A stretch of 64,000 bases of DNA from Streptomyces sp. LUP30 (GCF_001746365.1 NZ_MJAJ01000006.1:62001-126000); one strand, 5' to 3'; positions 17,450 through 26,709 are shown, counted from the stretch's first letter. Translations and numbers: made by a program. Notes: generated by a model not told the origin, from the sequence alone.

Positions 17450-18019
17450 TCAGGCGTCCTTCATGAACGGGGTCAGAAACCCGACGTCCAGCCCGGCCCC
17501 CCGGGCCAGCGCGGCCCAGGTGCGCAGGGTCACCAGCATGTCCCGCTGTCCCTGGGCGACCAGCCGGTCCGGCAGCTCGCCGGGGAACGCCGCCAGCAGG
17601 CGTTCCCACAGCACGTGGATGTCGTCCACCCGGCAGGAGTCGGCCCCGAACTCCTCGTCCAGGCCGAAGATCTCGATGAGCTCCGGGCCCGACGCGGCGA
17701 CCAGTTCGTGCAGCCCGTACTCCAGGGCGAGGGCCAGACAGTGTGCGTCACCGGACGGCACCCGGCCGGCCAGCCGCTGGTCGATGTCGGCGAGCTGCTC
17801 CAGCAGGCGCAGCCTGGCCGACTGGCGCATCTGCGGCTGCTCGGCGCCTCCCTCCAGGTCCTCGATGTAGGCGCGGCCCTCCGCGAGCATGAGCCAGGCC
17901 ACCTGGATCCATGTCTCCACGGCGTGTGCGGCGGGCAGCACGTGCCCGGCCCGCACTCCAGGCAGCACCGGCACCTCTCGTGCGGTCTGCGGCCGGGATT
18001 CCCGGACGGCGGTGCTCAT
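17450..18019 (-). CDS. Hypothetical helical protein, conserved-looking
   Basis: 189 aa, ATG at 18019 overlapping the upstream stop by 4 bp. It is predicted almost wholly alpha-helical, with long amphipathic helices (AVETWIQVAWLMLAEGRAYIEDLEGG and RLRLLEQLADIDQRLAGR), Ala/Leu/Glu-rich, with no signal peptide or membrane segment. I do not recognise a family. Two acidic/His patches (DAHCLALALEYGLHELV, EEFGADSCRVDDIHVLWE) could bind metal, but this is not established. It is coupled to the phosphodiesterase/nucleotidyltransferase-like gene. Confidence 0.75.
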   Translation of the reverse strand: MSTAVRESRPQTAREVPVLPGVRAGHVLPAAHAVETWIQVAWLMLAEGRAYIEDLEGGAEQPQMRQSARLRLLEQLADIDQRLAGRVPSGDAHCLALALEYGLHELVAASGPELIEIFGLDEEFGADSCRVDDIHVLWERLLAAFPGELPDRLVAQGQRDMLVTLRTWAALARGAGLDVGFLTPFMKDA

Positions 18020-20892
18020 ACGGTCTCCTCCTCGACGTAACCGATCTCCAGCCGGTAGGCGCCCGCCCGCAGGGAGCGCAGCAGCCATGCGGCGCGGTCC
18101 GCCCCGAGCTCCGCCAGACCGGACAGCGGGACCGGGTGGGCGAGCTGCCCGGACGGCTCGCCCTCGGACGGCTGCACCAGGCCGCCGCCCGCCGCCAGCA
18201 GCACGGAGGCGCCGGGCAGGAACGCATGGGTGCCGACGCCGTCCACGGGGACGCAGCGGACGGTGATCCGTGCGGCGGTCTCCGTCACCCGCACGGCCTC
18301 CTCCGCGAGCGACAGGTACTCGGGCGCCATCGCCCGCTCGTCGGTGGAGGCGGGAAGCATGCCGCCGATCTGCTTGCGCAACCGCTCGACCTCGGAGGCG
18401 ACGGCCTCGGTGCGGGCGTCGCGCCAGCCGGCCGTGCGGACCGTCCGGGTCCAGCGCAGCAGGTACCACTTGCGGGTCGTGTAGACGTCGCCGTGGTGCG
18501 AGAGCAGCGCGTCCATGAGGTGCAGCAGCGCGTTGAACGCGTAACCCACCCGGCCGCGCCGCTCGCCCGCGGCTTCCGCGAGGGACAGGTGCACCACCTG
18601 CTCCAGCGCGGAGTGCAGCGCGGCGCGGGACCAGACCGTGCTGAGCGCGGGAAGCCAGTCCAGGAACGGTGCCTCGCCGTTCAGCGTGATGCCGTTGACG
18701 ATCCGCTCGGTCTGCTTGCGGCGCGGCTCACGCTCCTTGTCCCAGCGGCGGAACCCGGCGACCGTGCCGGCCGGTTCGCATCCGGCCAGGGCGGCCAGAT
18801 GATGCAGGTTCGCCTGCAGTTCGTCCCGCGAGAACGAGACCACCTCCAGATGGTGCCCGCCCTCGAAGATCTTGGTGGAGATCCGGGGGCCGCTGATCGG
18901 CTCCTCCTGGATGCGGATGAAGTCCAGGTCGCTCGTCGCGTTGGCGAGGCCGTGCACGGGCGAACTGGTGAGCAGCAGCAGCCCGTCGCCGACGCGCTCC
19001 GCCATCAGGCCGGAGAGCCACTGCGGTGCCAGACCTCGGTCGGCGAGGAAGCCGGAGACGTGCGCGGCGCGCCGCGCGACCAGGTCCGTCGGCGGAAGCG
19101 TGAGCGGTGATGCCGTACTTGCGCCCAAGACGGGCTCCTTTGCCGAGACGTCGGATACGTGGGGTGCGTGGGATGTGTGGGGTGATGCGGACCCGGGGAG
19201 CGCGTGAGGTGCGTGGGATCCGTCCGCCGTGCCGGCTGTTTCCGGCAGGGGCAGCCCCAGCTGTCCGGCGACCAGCCGGGCTGGACGGGTGTTGTCGACG
19301 ACCGGGGGTCCGCAGGCCGGCGCGATGCCCGGTCCCAGCGCCGCGAAGACCGCGTGCAGCCGGCTGCTGCCGGTGTTGACGACATGGGCGCCGGACTTGG
19401 GGGTCCGGCGGACCACGGGTCCGTCGGCACCGGCGGCGGCCGTCGGCTGGTAGTCGTCGGCGAGCGCCACGTACACGGGCCCGCTGTGCTCGGCGGAACC
19501 GTCGAGGAGCGGGACGCCGTCCCCGTCCAGGAAACCGGACACCACCGGGGCGCCGCTGTCGGGATCCGTGAGCTGCGCCAGCACGCGCATGGCCCTCGCC
19601 AGATCCGCGCCCGGCGCCGTGGACGCCGGCCCGGCCCACAGGGAGCCGTTGTTCGCGGGGTGGTAGTAGACGGCCGAGTCGCGAGGTTCGACCTCCCCGG
19701 CCGGGGCCCGGGATGCCAGACCGGCGCGGATCAGCGGTTCGTTGAGATGCACCAGGTGCGTGCTGCCGACCATCCCGTGGTCGGCGGCCAGCACCACGGT
19801 GTCGTCCGGTCCGGCCCGGTCGAGAACCCGGGCGAGGATCTCGTCCGCCCACCCGTACACGCGGGTGATCCGCTCCCAGGCGGCGTCCGCGACGTCCGGC
19901 CGGTGCGCGGCGCTGTCCCGGTCGCACCAGCCGAGCAGTTCATGGCCGACGTCGTCCGTCATCGGCAGGTAGACGACGACCAGCTGGGCTCCGTGCGTGG
20001 CGAGCACCGCGTCCGCGGCCGCGCCGAAGGAGCGCGCCACGCACTCCACGGAGCCGAGGAACACGTCCTCCGCCCGGCCGTCGCCGCCCTCGGCGAGCCG
20101 CGGCCCGAAGACCCCGGACCGGTAGAGCGGGCCCACGCCCTCCCCGGCGAACGGCCACGCGGACGCCGACCGCAGCGCGTCCACCACCGGCTCGTCGCCG
20201 CCCGCGAACCGCGGCCGCCAGACACCGGTGTGGACGACGAGCGGCCCGTCGGCGCCCTGCACGCACGCCAGCCAGGTGCCCGGAGCCTCCGCTCCCCCGG
20301 CGAGGCGCACGGGCCGCCAGCCACCGTCCGGGACGAGGGCGACGGCGGTGCCGTCCGGGGTGCGCACCGTCACCGGCTCGCCCGGCTCGGGGTCCAGGAC
20401 CTGGAGCGCATAGGGGCCCAGCTCCCAGCGCCGGGTGCGCCCCTCGCCGGGCCGTACCGCGAGCACCGCGTGCCGGACCAGCCGGTCGCCGTACGCCGTG
20501 ACGGCCCCGTCGACGTACGGGCCGGTGGCGCCGGACCCGTCGAACACCCAGGGCGTGTGGACGAAGGCGCCGCGCAGACCACGCCGGGCGAGCGCGTCCC
20601 ACACCGGCCGCACCGCGGGGAACTCGGGCGAGAACCCGCTGACCTCGCTCCACGGCTCGCCGCCCCGCCCGCCGGGCACCGTGAACCCCGTCACGCCGTG
20701 GTCGCGGGGCCAGCTCCCGGTGAACAGCGTGGCCAGGGACGGCGGGGTCTGGCAGTTGGGCCGGGCCGGGCGGGCCGCCGCGAACAGGCCCTGGCGGCGC
20801 AGCCGGCTGACGGCGGGCAGCGCGCCCTCCCGTTCCAGCCGGTCCACCACCCAGTGCGCCGCCGCGTCCCACACCACCCAGTACACGGTCAT
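18016..20892 (-). CDS. Alkaline-phosphatase-superfamily phosphodiesterase fused to a nucleotidyltransferase-like domain
   Basis: 958 aa from the ATG at 20892, which overlaps the HAD gene stop. Residues about 1-580 form a type I phosphodiesterase/nucleotide pyrophosphatase-like domain: CQTPPSLATLFTGSWPRDHGVTGF with Thr as the likely nucleophile, and VVLAADHGMVGSTHLVHLNEP as the metal site. Residues about 640-958 form a second domain with SSPVHGLANATSDLDFI, the Ser-x(n)-D-x-D pattern of nucleotidyltransferase folds, then a long helical tail. This tail resembles proteins seen in phosphonate-type clusters (DUF6001-like, from memory). The fusion suggests handling of a phosphoester or nucleotidyl-linked intermediate. 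Confidence 0.75.
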   Translation of the reverse strand: MTVYWVVWDAAAHWVVDRLEREGALPAVSRLRRQGLFAAARPARPNCQTPPSLATLFTGSWPRDHGVTGFTVPGGRGGEPWSEVSGFSPEFPAVRPVWDALARRGLRGAFVHTPWVFDGSGATGPYVDGAVTAYGDRLVRHAVLAVRPGEGRTRRWELGPYALQVLDPEPGEPVTVRTPDGTAVALVPDGGWRPVRLAGGAEAPGTWLACVQGADGPLVVHTGVWRPRFAGGDEPVVDALRSASAWPFAGEGVGPLYRSGVFGPRLAEGGDGRAEDVFLGSVECVARSFGAAADAVLATHGAQLVVVYLPMTDDVGHELLGWCDRDSAAHRPDVADAAWERITRVYGWADEILARVLDRAGPDDTVVLAADHGMVGSTHLVHLNEPLIRAGLASRAPAGEVEPRDSAVYYHPANNGSLWAGPASTAPGADLARAMRVLAQLTDPDSGAPVVSGFLDGDGVPLLDGSAEHSGPVYVALADDYQPTAAAGADGPVVRRTPKSGAHVVNTGSSRLHAVFAALGPGIAPACGPPVVDNTRPARLVAGQLGLPLPETAGTADGSHAPHALPGSASPHTSHAPHVSDVSAKEPVLGASTASPLTLPPTDLVARRAAHVSGFLADRGLAPQWLSGLMAERVGDGLLLLTSSPVHGLANATSDLDFIRIQEEPISGPRISTKIFEGGHHLEVVSFSRDELQANLHHLAALAGCEPAGTVAGFRRWDKEREPRRKQTERIVNGITLNGEAPFLDWLPALSTVWSRAALHSALEQVVHLSLAEAAGERRGRVGYAFNALLHLMDALLSHHGDVYTTRKWYLLRWTRTVRTAGWRDARTEAVASEVERLRKQIGGMLPASTDERAMAPEYLSLAEEAVRVTETAARITVRCVPVDGVGTHAFLPGASVLLAAGGGLVQPSEGEPSGQLAHPVPLSGLAELGADRAAWLLRSLRAGAYRLEIGYVEEETV

Positions 20893-21671
20893 GCCGCGGT
20901 CAACTCCCCCAGCAGGGCGGGCACGTCGGCGATGGAGTCGACGACGTGGTCGGCCCGCGGGTGGCCGCTCTCCGCGAGCTGGTCGGCGTACTTCCCGGTG
21001 CGGACCTGGACGGTACGCAGTCCGGCGGCCCGTCCGCCCGCGATGTCCGTGGTCGCGTCGTCGCCGACGACGACGCAACCGCCCGGTTCCGTGCCCAGCG
21101 ACGCGGCGGCCAGCGCGAAGAACGAGGCCGAGGGCTTGCCGAGGACCCGCGCGGAGACCCCCGCCGCGTACTCCAGGGCCGCAACGACCGCGCCCGTGTC
21201 CAGGTGGTCGCCGTCGGCGCGCTTGAAATAGCGGCCGCGCTGCAGCGCCAGCAGCTCGGCCCCGGTGCGGACCGCCCGGAACGCCTCGTCCAGCGACGGG
21301 TAGTCAAGGGTGTCCCGGCAGTCGCCGACCAGGACGTGCGTGTACGGACCGCTGTCCGCGGCGTCGAACTCGGCCCGCAGCGCCCGGGACACCAGCGGAC
21401 GGACCCGGGCGTCCGGAGTGCCCGCGAGGTGGGCACGCGCCGCCGAGACCGGCGTGAACAGCTCCTCCTCGCGCACCTGCAGCCCGAGGCCCGCGAGCAT
21501 GGCGAGGATGTCCTCGGACGGCTGGGAGTCGGTGTTGGTGAGGAATCGCAGCCCGAGACCCAGCGCGCGCAGGCCGGCCACGGCCTCCGCCGCGCCGGGC
21601 ACCGGCGCGCCCTCGGCGTACAGGGTGCCCTCCAGATCGAGCAGCACGGCGACGGGAGAGGTGGACGTCAC
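20889..21671 (-). CDS. HAD-superfamily phosphatase, NagD/LHPP-like (class IIA)
   Basis: 260 aa, GTG start. Motif I is DLEGT (Glu in place of the second Asp of DxDGT), motif II is LTNTD, the later Lys is in GKPSASFFALA, and motif III is GDDATTDIAGGRAAGL. The cap between motifs II and III matches the class IIA type. Likely substrates are small phosphorylated metabolites, here perhaps a phospho-intermediate of the neighbouring kinase-like enzymes. It ends 4 bp inside the phosphodiesterase gene. Confidence 0.85.
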   Translation of the reverse strand: MTSTSPVAVLLDLEGTLYAEGAPVPGAAEAVAGLRALGLGLRFLTNTDSQPSEDILAMLAGLGLQVREEELFTPVSAARAHLAGTPDARVRPLVSRALRAEFDAADSGPYTHVLVGDCRDTLDYPSLDEAFRAVRTGAELLALQRGRYFKRADGDHLDTGAVVAALEYAAGVSARVLGKPSASFFALAAASLGTEPGGCVVVGDDATTDIAGGRAAGLRTVQVRTGKYADQLAESGHPRADHVVDSIADVPALLGELTAA

Positions 21672-21672
21672 G

Positions 21673-22911
21673 TCAGCTCACCGCGCCGGACAGCGAGGGG
21701 CGGGCCGCCACGACGTCCTTGAGGAAGGTGCGCTTGGAGTAGTAGCCCCGGGTGGCGTCCTGGCCGTGCTCCCGCAAAAAGCCCTCCAGCCAGGAGGCGA
21801 TCTCCTCCATCTCGGCCAGCGCCGCGGCCTCGTCGGGTTCGACGGCGGTACGGCTGCGCAGATACTCCAGCTCGCACTGGTTGAGGACGACGTCCCGGTC
21901 CGCCACCAGGCTGCAGTGGTCGAAGAAGATCCCGTAGACGTGGCCGGTGCGCACGGACTCGAAGTTGATGTCGTAGCGCACCCGCCGGAACGACGGCATC
22001 CGTACCGCCTGGACCTTCAGCTCCTCCTCGACGTAACGCTCGAACCCGCCGTCGTCCTCGACCTGCACTCCGTAGGTGTGGGTCTCGCGGCGGTTGAACG
22101 TGTCCTCGGCGTACCACTTGCGCTTGACGAGGTGCTTGCCGTCCGTGGTGGGGATGAAGGACACGTACCCGCGCTCGGCCTCGGGCCCGGTCACCTCGAA
22201 CAGGTGGTTGAGGTAGTCCCACGCCTGGAACTCGTCCCGGTACTCCATGGCGTGACCGGGCAGTTCCCCGCCGCGGACCCGGCGATACAGCTCCAGCGTC
22301 AGGCCCCAGGAGTCGACGGGAGGGGCCAGCGTGTACTTGTACTCCAGCTCGTTGCCGCCGAAGCACTTGCGGTAGTAGCGCTGGTGGTTGTTGAGGAACA
22401 GGAACTGCTCGGCGTGCGCCTCGACCGCGCCGGCCAGCCAGGTCAGCTCCTCGGGGCCGGCGCCGACGGCGACCGGTTCGGGGGTGACCCGGATGAAGCA
22501 GGCGTCCTCGGCGAGGAACCGCACCTGGCTGTGGACATGCACCCCGGCCGCGTCGCCGCTGACGTAGAACAGCGGTACCAGCGGGCCCTGTTCACCGGGC
22601 GGGAGACCGGTCACCGCGGTGACCGCGGCTCGCAACGCGCCGCCCGGCTGCATGCCCGGGAAGAGCGCCGCGCCGTCCGCGAGCGCGCTGTGCCGCCGAG
22701 ATCCGTCGACCGTGCGGGCCTTCAGCTCGACGCCGTCAAGGTCGTTCCAGCCGACCACGATCGTGTTGCTGGGCCAGTCCGTCTCCACCGGGCGGGCCAG
22801 CGGAACCAGCACCACGGGGTCCGAACCCCGCAGGGGCGCCGTGCCGTTCAGCAGGTGCAGTCCGCCCAGCACCAGCCAGGCCCGCCGCGCCGTGAGCGTG
22901 TTGTCCGTCAT
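21673..22911 (-). CDS. CYTH/triphosphate-tunnel-metalloenzyme-like protein
   Basis: 412 aa, ATG overlapping the upstream stop. About 190 N-terminal residues have no recognised motif. From about 200 the pattern of CYTH proteins appears: GGNELEYKYTL (ExExK), later KRKWYAED, RRVRYDIN and, near the end, LNQCELEYLRSR. CYTH enzymes hydrolyse or make triphosphate compounds (tripolyphosphate, thiamine triphosphate, cAMP) with these acidic and basic residues lining a tunnel. The large N-terminal extension and the biosynthetic context suggest a changed substrate. Confidence 0.68.
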   Translation of the reverse strand: MTDNTLTARRAWLVLGGLHLLNGTAPLRGSDPVVLVPLARPVETDWPSNTIVVGWNDLDGVELKARTVDGSRRHSALADGAALFPGMQPGGALRAAVTAVTGLPPGEQGPLVPLFYVSGDAAGVHVHSQVRFLAEDACFIRVTPEPVAVGAGPEELTWLAGAVEAHAEQFLFLNNHQRYYRKCFGGNELEYKYTLAPPVDSWGLTLELYRRVRGGELPGHAMEYRDEFQAWDYLNHLFEVTGPEAERGYVSFIPTTDGKHLVKRKWYAEDTFNRRETHTYGVQVEDDGGFERYVEEELKVQAVRMPSFRRVRYDINFESVRTGHVYGIFFDHCSLVADRDVVLNQCELEYLRSRTAVEPDEAAALAEMEEIASWLEGFLREHGQDATRGYYSKRTFLKDVVAARPSLSGAVS

Positions 22912-25412
22912 CGCCGTTCTCCTTTACGGCCGGCCGTGGTGACCGTTCCGTCGCTGATGACCACTTCGGTCCCGTCGATCGCCCCGCCCGCCGCCACCGC
23001 CGGGACGCCGGCCTCCCGGAGCAGGATCGCCAGATGGCCGAGGGTCGAGCCCTGTTCGAAGACGAAGCCCGCGACCCGGCCGATGAGGACGGAGAGCACG
23101 GCGTAGGGGCGGCAGGCGTACACGACCGGAGGGCCGTCGCACGCCGCGACCCGGTCGATGACACGGGCCATGGCCTCGTGCTCGCCGACGTCCTGGGACT
23201 TGTCCACGCTGACCGCCGGACCGATCGAGAGCCGGGCGAGCAGCTCGTCCTCGTCGTCCAGGCGCAGCAGCGGACCGCGGGCGGTGCCGGGCGAGATGAG
23301 CACGCCCCCGCCGGACACGGTGACCGTGTCGTGCGAGCCGAGCAGCGAGTAGTCGACGAAGTACACCTGGTCGCCGTCGAGGACCCACTCCAGGGTGAGC
23401 GGACCGTGCGCTTCGTGCATCGCCGTCGTGAACCGGGCGATGCCGGCCAGATGCGGCAGCAGCGCCTCCCCGCCGGGCGCCACGGACACGTTGTCCGGGT
23501 CCGTCGGCTCCCGGCCCAGGTCGCGCACCAGGACGGTCTCGCCGCCGGCGGTACCGCGGTTGAGGGCCATGAGCCCGTCCGGAGTGAACTCGACCACCAG
23601 ACCCTCGCCGGCCGGGCGGGAGATCACCCCGAGCCGTCCGCGGTGGAAGTCGCGGACGACGACCGTGTGCAGTTCCGTGGCCTCTGCGGCGGCGCCGCTG
23701 GCCTGCGCCAGACAGGCGACGACCTCCTTCTTGGGCACCACGATCTGCCGCAGCGTGTCGCCGAAGTCCAGCACGCACTCCTCGGAGCCGCCCTCGGCGA
23801 GCGTCGCGGACAGGCGGGCCCCGGCCGTCTCGTCGTGCAGGCCGCGCCCGTTGTACCGCAGCACCCAGCCGGCGCCGACCGTGACGCCGTTGTCCCTGGC
23901 CAGCCGGTAGGCGGGGCCGCGCTTGGCGACGTACGTGCCGTAGACGGCGGCGACCTCACCGAGGTGGAACCCGGCGGGCAGCTCGTCGAAGTAGAGGCTG
24001 TGCGCCTCGATCCGCGGCTCGGGATCGGTGTGCGCGGACCGGCGCGAGGCGGTCACCGGGCGGACCTGCAACAGGTGCACGCCCGTGTCGTCGGCGGCCC
24101 ATTCGACGTCGACGTCGTGCCCGCGGCTCTCCTTCAGCGCGCGGGCCAGCCCGATCACCTCCTCCAGCACGGCCCGGTGCGGATCGGCGGCCGGGACCGG
24201 ACGGTCGGAGGTGACGCGCGTCGGCACCGCGACACCGGCGACCAGCTCGTCCGCCAGTCCCTCCAGGTACTCCACGATGACCTGGTCCCCGGTGTCCGCG
24301 TCCAGGCCGGTGAAGGCCACCCCCGCGACCGTCGGCCGCACCAGGGCCTGCACGATCACCGCGAGCCGGGGGAGGGGGTCGAAGTTGCCGGCGCGCACCC
24401 GGGCCGCGACGGCGGCGGGCTCGTAGTACGACGCCCAGCAGCGCTCCACGGCGGCGGCGGCCTCGTCCGCCCCGGTAACGCCCAGGACGGTGTGATGCAC
24501 CCCGGCCAGGCTGGACGCCGCGGTGTCCTCCTCGATGCCCGAGGAACGCACGGCCAGTTCGGCGCCCGCCGCGTCCTTGAAGACGTCCTGCAGCCGGGTG
24601 GCGAGCAGGGTCCGGGCCTTGTCCGGAAGCCGGACCTGCGCGCCGATCTTGGCGATGCGTTCGACGGAGTCGGTGTAGAAGGCGCCGACGGTGGCCCGCA
24701 GATCGACGAACGCGTCCGCCAGGTCCGTCCGCTGCTGCTCGGTCAGCGCATCGGCGAACTCCCCGGCGGGGACGCAGAAGGCCACCGGCACCCGATGCTC
24801 GCGGCTGTGGGCCGCCAACTGGGCGAACTTCGGTCCGACTTCGGACACCTCGACACTGGCGCCCAGACCGGGGAACCGCTGCCGGGCGAACTGCTTGTCG
24901 ATGTCGATGTGGATGTCGCTGGACCGGGGCCCCACGGACCCCTGGTACTTGCCGTCGTACAGCAGGATCTCGCCCTGCGGACGCCACCACATCATCTGGC
25001 CGATGTTGATGCCCGGGTACACCCGTACCCGGTTCAGGGTGTAGAGCTGCAGCGTCCACTGACCGGTGAAGCCGATGTCGCCCAGGCTCGCCGAAAGGTT
25101 GATGAAGATGCCGAGCCGAGCCACCGAGGAACGTGCCGCGAAGGTCGGCGCGTACACCTTGCTGCCCAGCACCTCGATGGTGTGCGCGAGATACAGCCGC
25201 CCCGGCTCCAGTACATAGCCTTCGTCGGGTATCTCGATCTCGTCGAACTCGTTGGTCTGCTTCGCGTCGAGCGGCAGGTTGCGGTAGACCCGCAGGGTGC
25301 GCCCGAGGCGGAAGTTGTAGCTGTTCGGATTGACCTGCTCCGGCGTGAACGGCTCAATGGTGATGCGCCCATTGGCCCATTCACGCTCGATCTCGTTGCC
25401 CGTCAGAATCAC
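22908..25412 (-). CDS. Fusion of dCTP-deaminase-like domain with PEP synthase/PPDK-like domains
   Basis: 834 aa, GTG start with AGGAG upstream. Residues 1-190 are dCTP-deaminase/dUTPase-like (VNPNSYNFRLG, ARSSVARLGIFINLSA, VYPGINIGQMMWW), but the catalytic-type Glu of WTLEL is Gln here (WTLQLY). Residues about 200-520 are an ATP-binding PPDK/PEP-synthase N-domain (ELAVRSSGIEEDTAASSLAGVHHT). The C-terminal part ends in a swivelling phospho-His domain (GSTLGHLAILLREAGVPAV). PEP-synthase-like enzymes in antibiotic pathways can phosphorylate non-pyruvate substrates through the phospho-His. I do not know this fusion from characterised pathways. Confidence 0.85.
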   Translation of the reverse strand: MILTGNEIEREWANGRITIEPFTPEQVNPNSYNFRLGRTLRVYRNLPLDAKQTNEFDEIEIPDEGYVLEPGRLYLAHTIEVLGSKVYAPTFAARSSVARLGIFINLSASLGDIGFTGQWTLQLYTLNRVRVYPGINIGQMMWWRPQGEILLYDGKYQGSVGPRSSDIHIDIDKQFARQRFPGLGASVEVSEVGPKFAQLAAHSREHRVPVAFCVPAGEFADALTEQQRTDLADAFVDLRATVGAFYTDSVERIAKIGAQVRLPDKARTLLATRLQDVFKDAAGAELAVRSSGIEEDTAASSLAGVHHTVLGVTGADEAAAAVERCWASYYEPAAVAARVRAGNFDPLPRLAVIVQALVRPTVAGVAFTGLDADTGDQVIVEYLEGLADELVAGVAVPTRVTSDRPVPAADPHRAVLEEVIGLARALKESRGHDVDVEWAADDTGVHLLQVRPVTASRRSAHTDPEPRIEAHSLYFDELPAGFHLGEVAAVYGTYVAKRGPAYRLARDNGVTVGAGWVLRYNGRGLHDETAGARLSATLAEGGSEECVLDFGDTLRQIVVPKKEVVACLAQASGAAAEATELHTVVVRDFHRGRLGVISRPAGEGLVVEFTPDGLMALNRGTAGGETVLVRDLGREPTDPDNVSVAPGGEALLPHLAGIARFTTAMHEAHGPLTLEWVLDGDQVYFVDYSLLGSHDTVTVSGGGVLISPGTARGPLLRLDDEDELLARLSIGPAVSVDKSQDVGEHEAMARVIDRVAACDGPPVVYACRPYAVLSVLIGRVAGFVFEQGSTLGHLAILLREAGVPAVAAGGAIDGTEVVISDGTVTTAGRKGERR

Positions 25413-25443
25413 GGAGACTCCTGTGAATGCGAGAGGGGTGCGA

Positions 25444-26709
25444 TCAGGGGGACGGCGGCCGTTCGGTGCTGATTTGTATGCGTGCGGCCAGGTGCTCGGC
25501 TCGGGCGACGGCCGCCGGGCCGTCCTCGGCCGTCGCCGTCACATGCCCGGACCGCTGCCAGGAACTGGTCACCGGGTCGATGCGGTCGCCGGGCGCCACA
25601 TCGATCTCCACCTCGTGGACGCCGGGCAGCAGGGCCGTCTCCTCCCGGCCCGTGACGGCCTGCACGATGCCTGGCGGCGCGGTGAGGAACCGGATGGCGG
25701 CCCCGCGGGCCGGCCGGTCGGGCAGCTTGGGCACGCGCCCTTCGAGGACGGCGGCGTAGGCGCGGAACAGACTGGTGTCGTAGGCCAGTCCGATCAGGTG
25801 CGGGATGTTGTCGCCGGGCAGGCGGGCCGCGCACTCGACGAGGTGCGGATCGGTGCCGTCGACGAGGATCCACTCCGCGTGCAGCACCCCGCTGCGGAAC
25901 CCGGTGCCCCGGACCAGGTCGCGGACACCGGCGGCGAGGGCCGCGGTGACCGGTGCGGGAAGGACCGCGGGCACGCCCTGGCCGAGCTCCACCGGTTTGG
26001 CGCCGGCCTGGACGGTCTTCGCGGTGACGTTCTCGAAGACGATCCCGCCGTCCTGGACCAGCGCCTCCACGCTGACCTCGGGCCCGTACAGCCGCTGTTC
26101 GGCCAGGTAGCGGGCCGCGGGCACCCGTCCGGTGCGGGTGAGGGTCTCGTCCACGTCGACCGTGCTGCGCCAGGCGGCCTCGACCGGGTCTCCCGCGTCG
26201 AGCAGGCTGACCCCGAGGCTGGCCTGGCGGTTGGCCGGTTTGAGCACACAGGCGCCGCCGTGCCGGGACCGGAAGTCCTCCACCTCGGCGGGGCCGTCGA
26301 CCAGCCGCCAGTCGGGCTGCCGGATTCCCGTGTCCGCGACGGCCGTGCGGAGCCGGGCCTTGTCGCGGAAGGCGCGAGCCGCGCGGACACCGGCCCCGGG
26401 CAGACCCCAGGCCTCGGCGAGTGCGGCGGCGGCGACGACGGCGTACTCGTTCACGGGGATGACGGCCTGGACCCCGTCCGGGCGGGGGACCTGCCCGATC
26501 AGCGCCGTGAGGTCCGCGTCGTCCTCGCTCTGGGTCGGCGCGGGCAGCAGTCCGACGGCGGACGGCAGCGCGGTCACCCGGGCGCCCACCCCGCGGGCGT
26601 CGATGATCTCCGGCTCCTCCAGCACCAGCAGCCGGGCGTCGGTGAGATGCCGGTCGAGTTCGGCGGCGAGGTTGCCGAACCCGACGACGACATGGGTGGC
26701 CTCGGTCAT
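25444..26709 (-). CDS. ATP-grasp ligase A
   Basis: 421 aa, ATG at 26709 overlapping the upstream stop (ATGA). Carboxylate-amine ligase fold: RDKARLRTAVADTGIRQPDWRLV, then CVLKPANRQASLGVSLL (ATP-binding Lys and loop), YLAEQRLYGPEVSVEALVQDGGIVFENVTAKTV, and the metal-binding acidic patch in HAEWILVDGTDPHLVECAARLPGD. Related proteins join amino acids through acyl phosphates. It forms a block with two further ATP-grasp genes and an amino-acid permease. It most resembles the ligase at 61973-63163. Confidence 0.88.
   Translation of the reverse strand: MTEATHVVVGFGNLAAELDRHLTDARLLVLEEPEIIDARGVGARVTALPSAVGLLPAPTQSEDDADLTALIGQVPRPDGVQAVIPVNEYAVVAAAALAEAWGLPGAGVRAARAFRDKARLRTAVADTGIRQPDWRLVDGPAEVEDFRSRHGGACVLKPANRQASLGVSLLDAGDPVEAAWRSTVDVDETLTRTGRVPAARYLAEQRLYGPEVSVEALVQDGGIVFENVTAKTVQAGAKPVELGQGVPAVLPAPVTAALAAGVRDLVRGTGFRSGVLHAEWILVDGTDPHLVECAARLPGDNIPHLIGLAYDTSLFRAYAAVLEGRVPKLPDRPARGAAIRFLTAPPGIVQAVTGREETALLPGVHEVEIDVAPGDRIDPVTSSWQRSGHVTATAEDGPAAVARAEHLAARIQISTERPPSP

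Noticed and set aside
14772..25412. A phosphonate pathway
   Set aside because: No PEP mutase or phosphonopyruvate decarboxylase motif was seen in the window; the PEP-synthase-like domains have the phospho-His type architecture instead.
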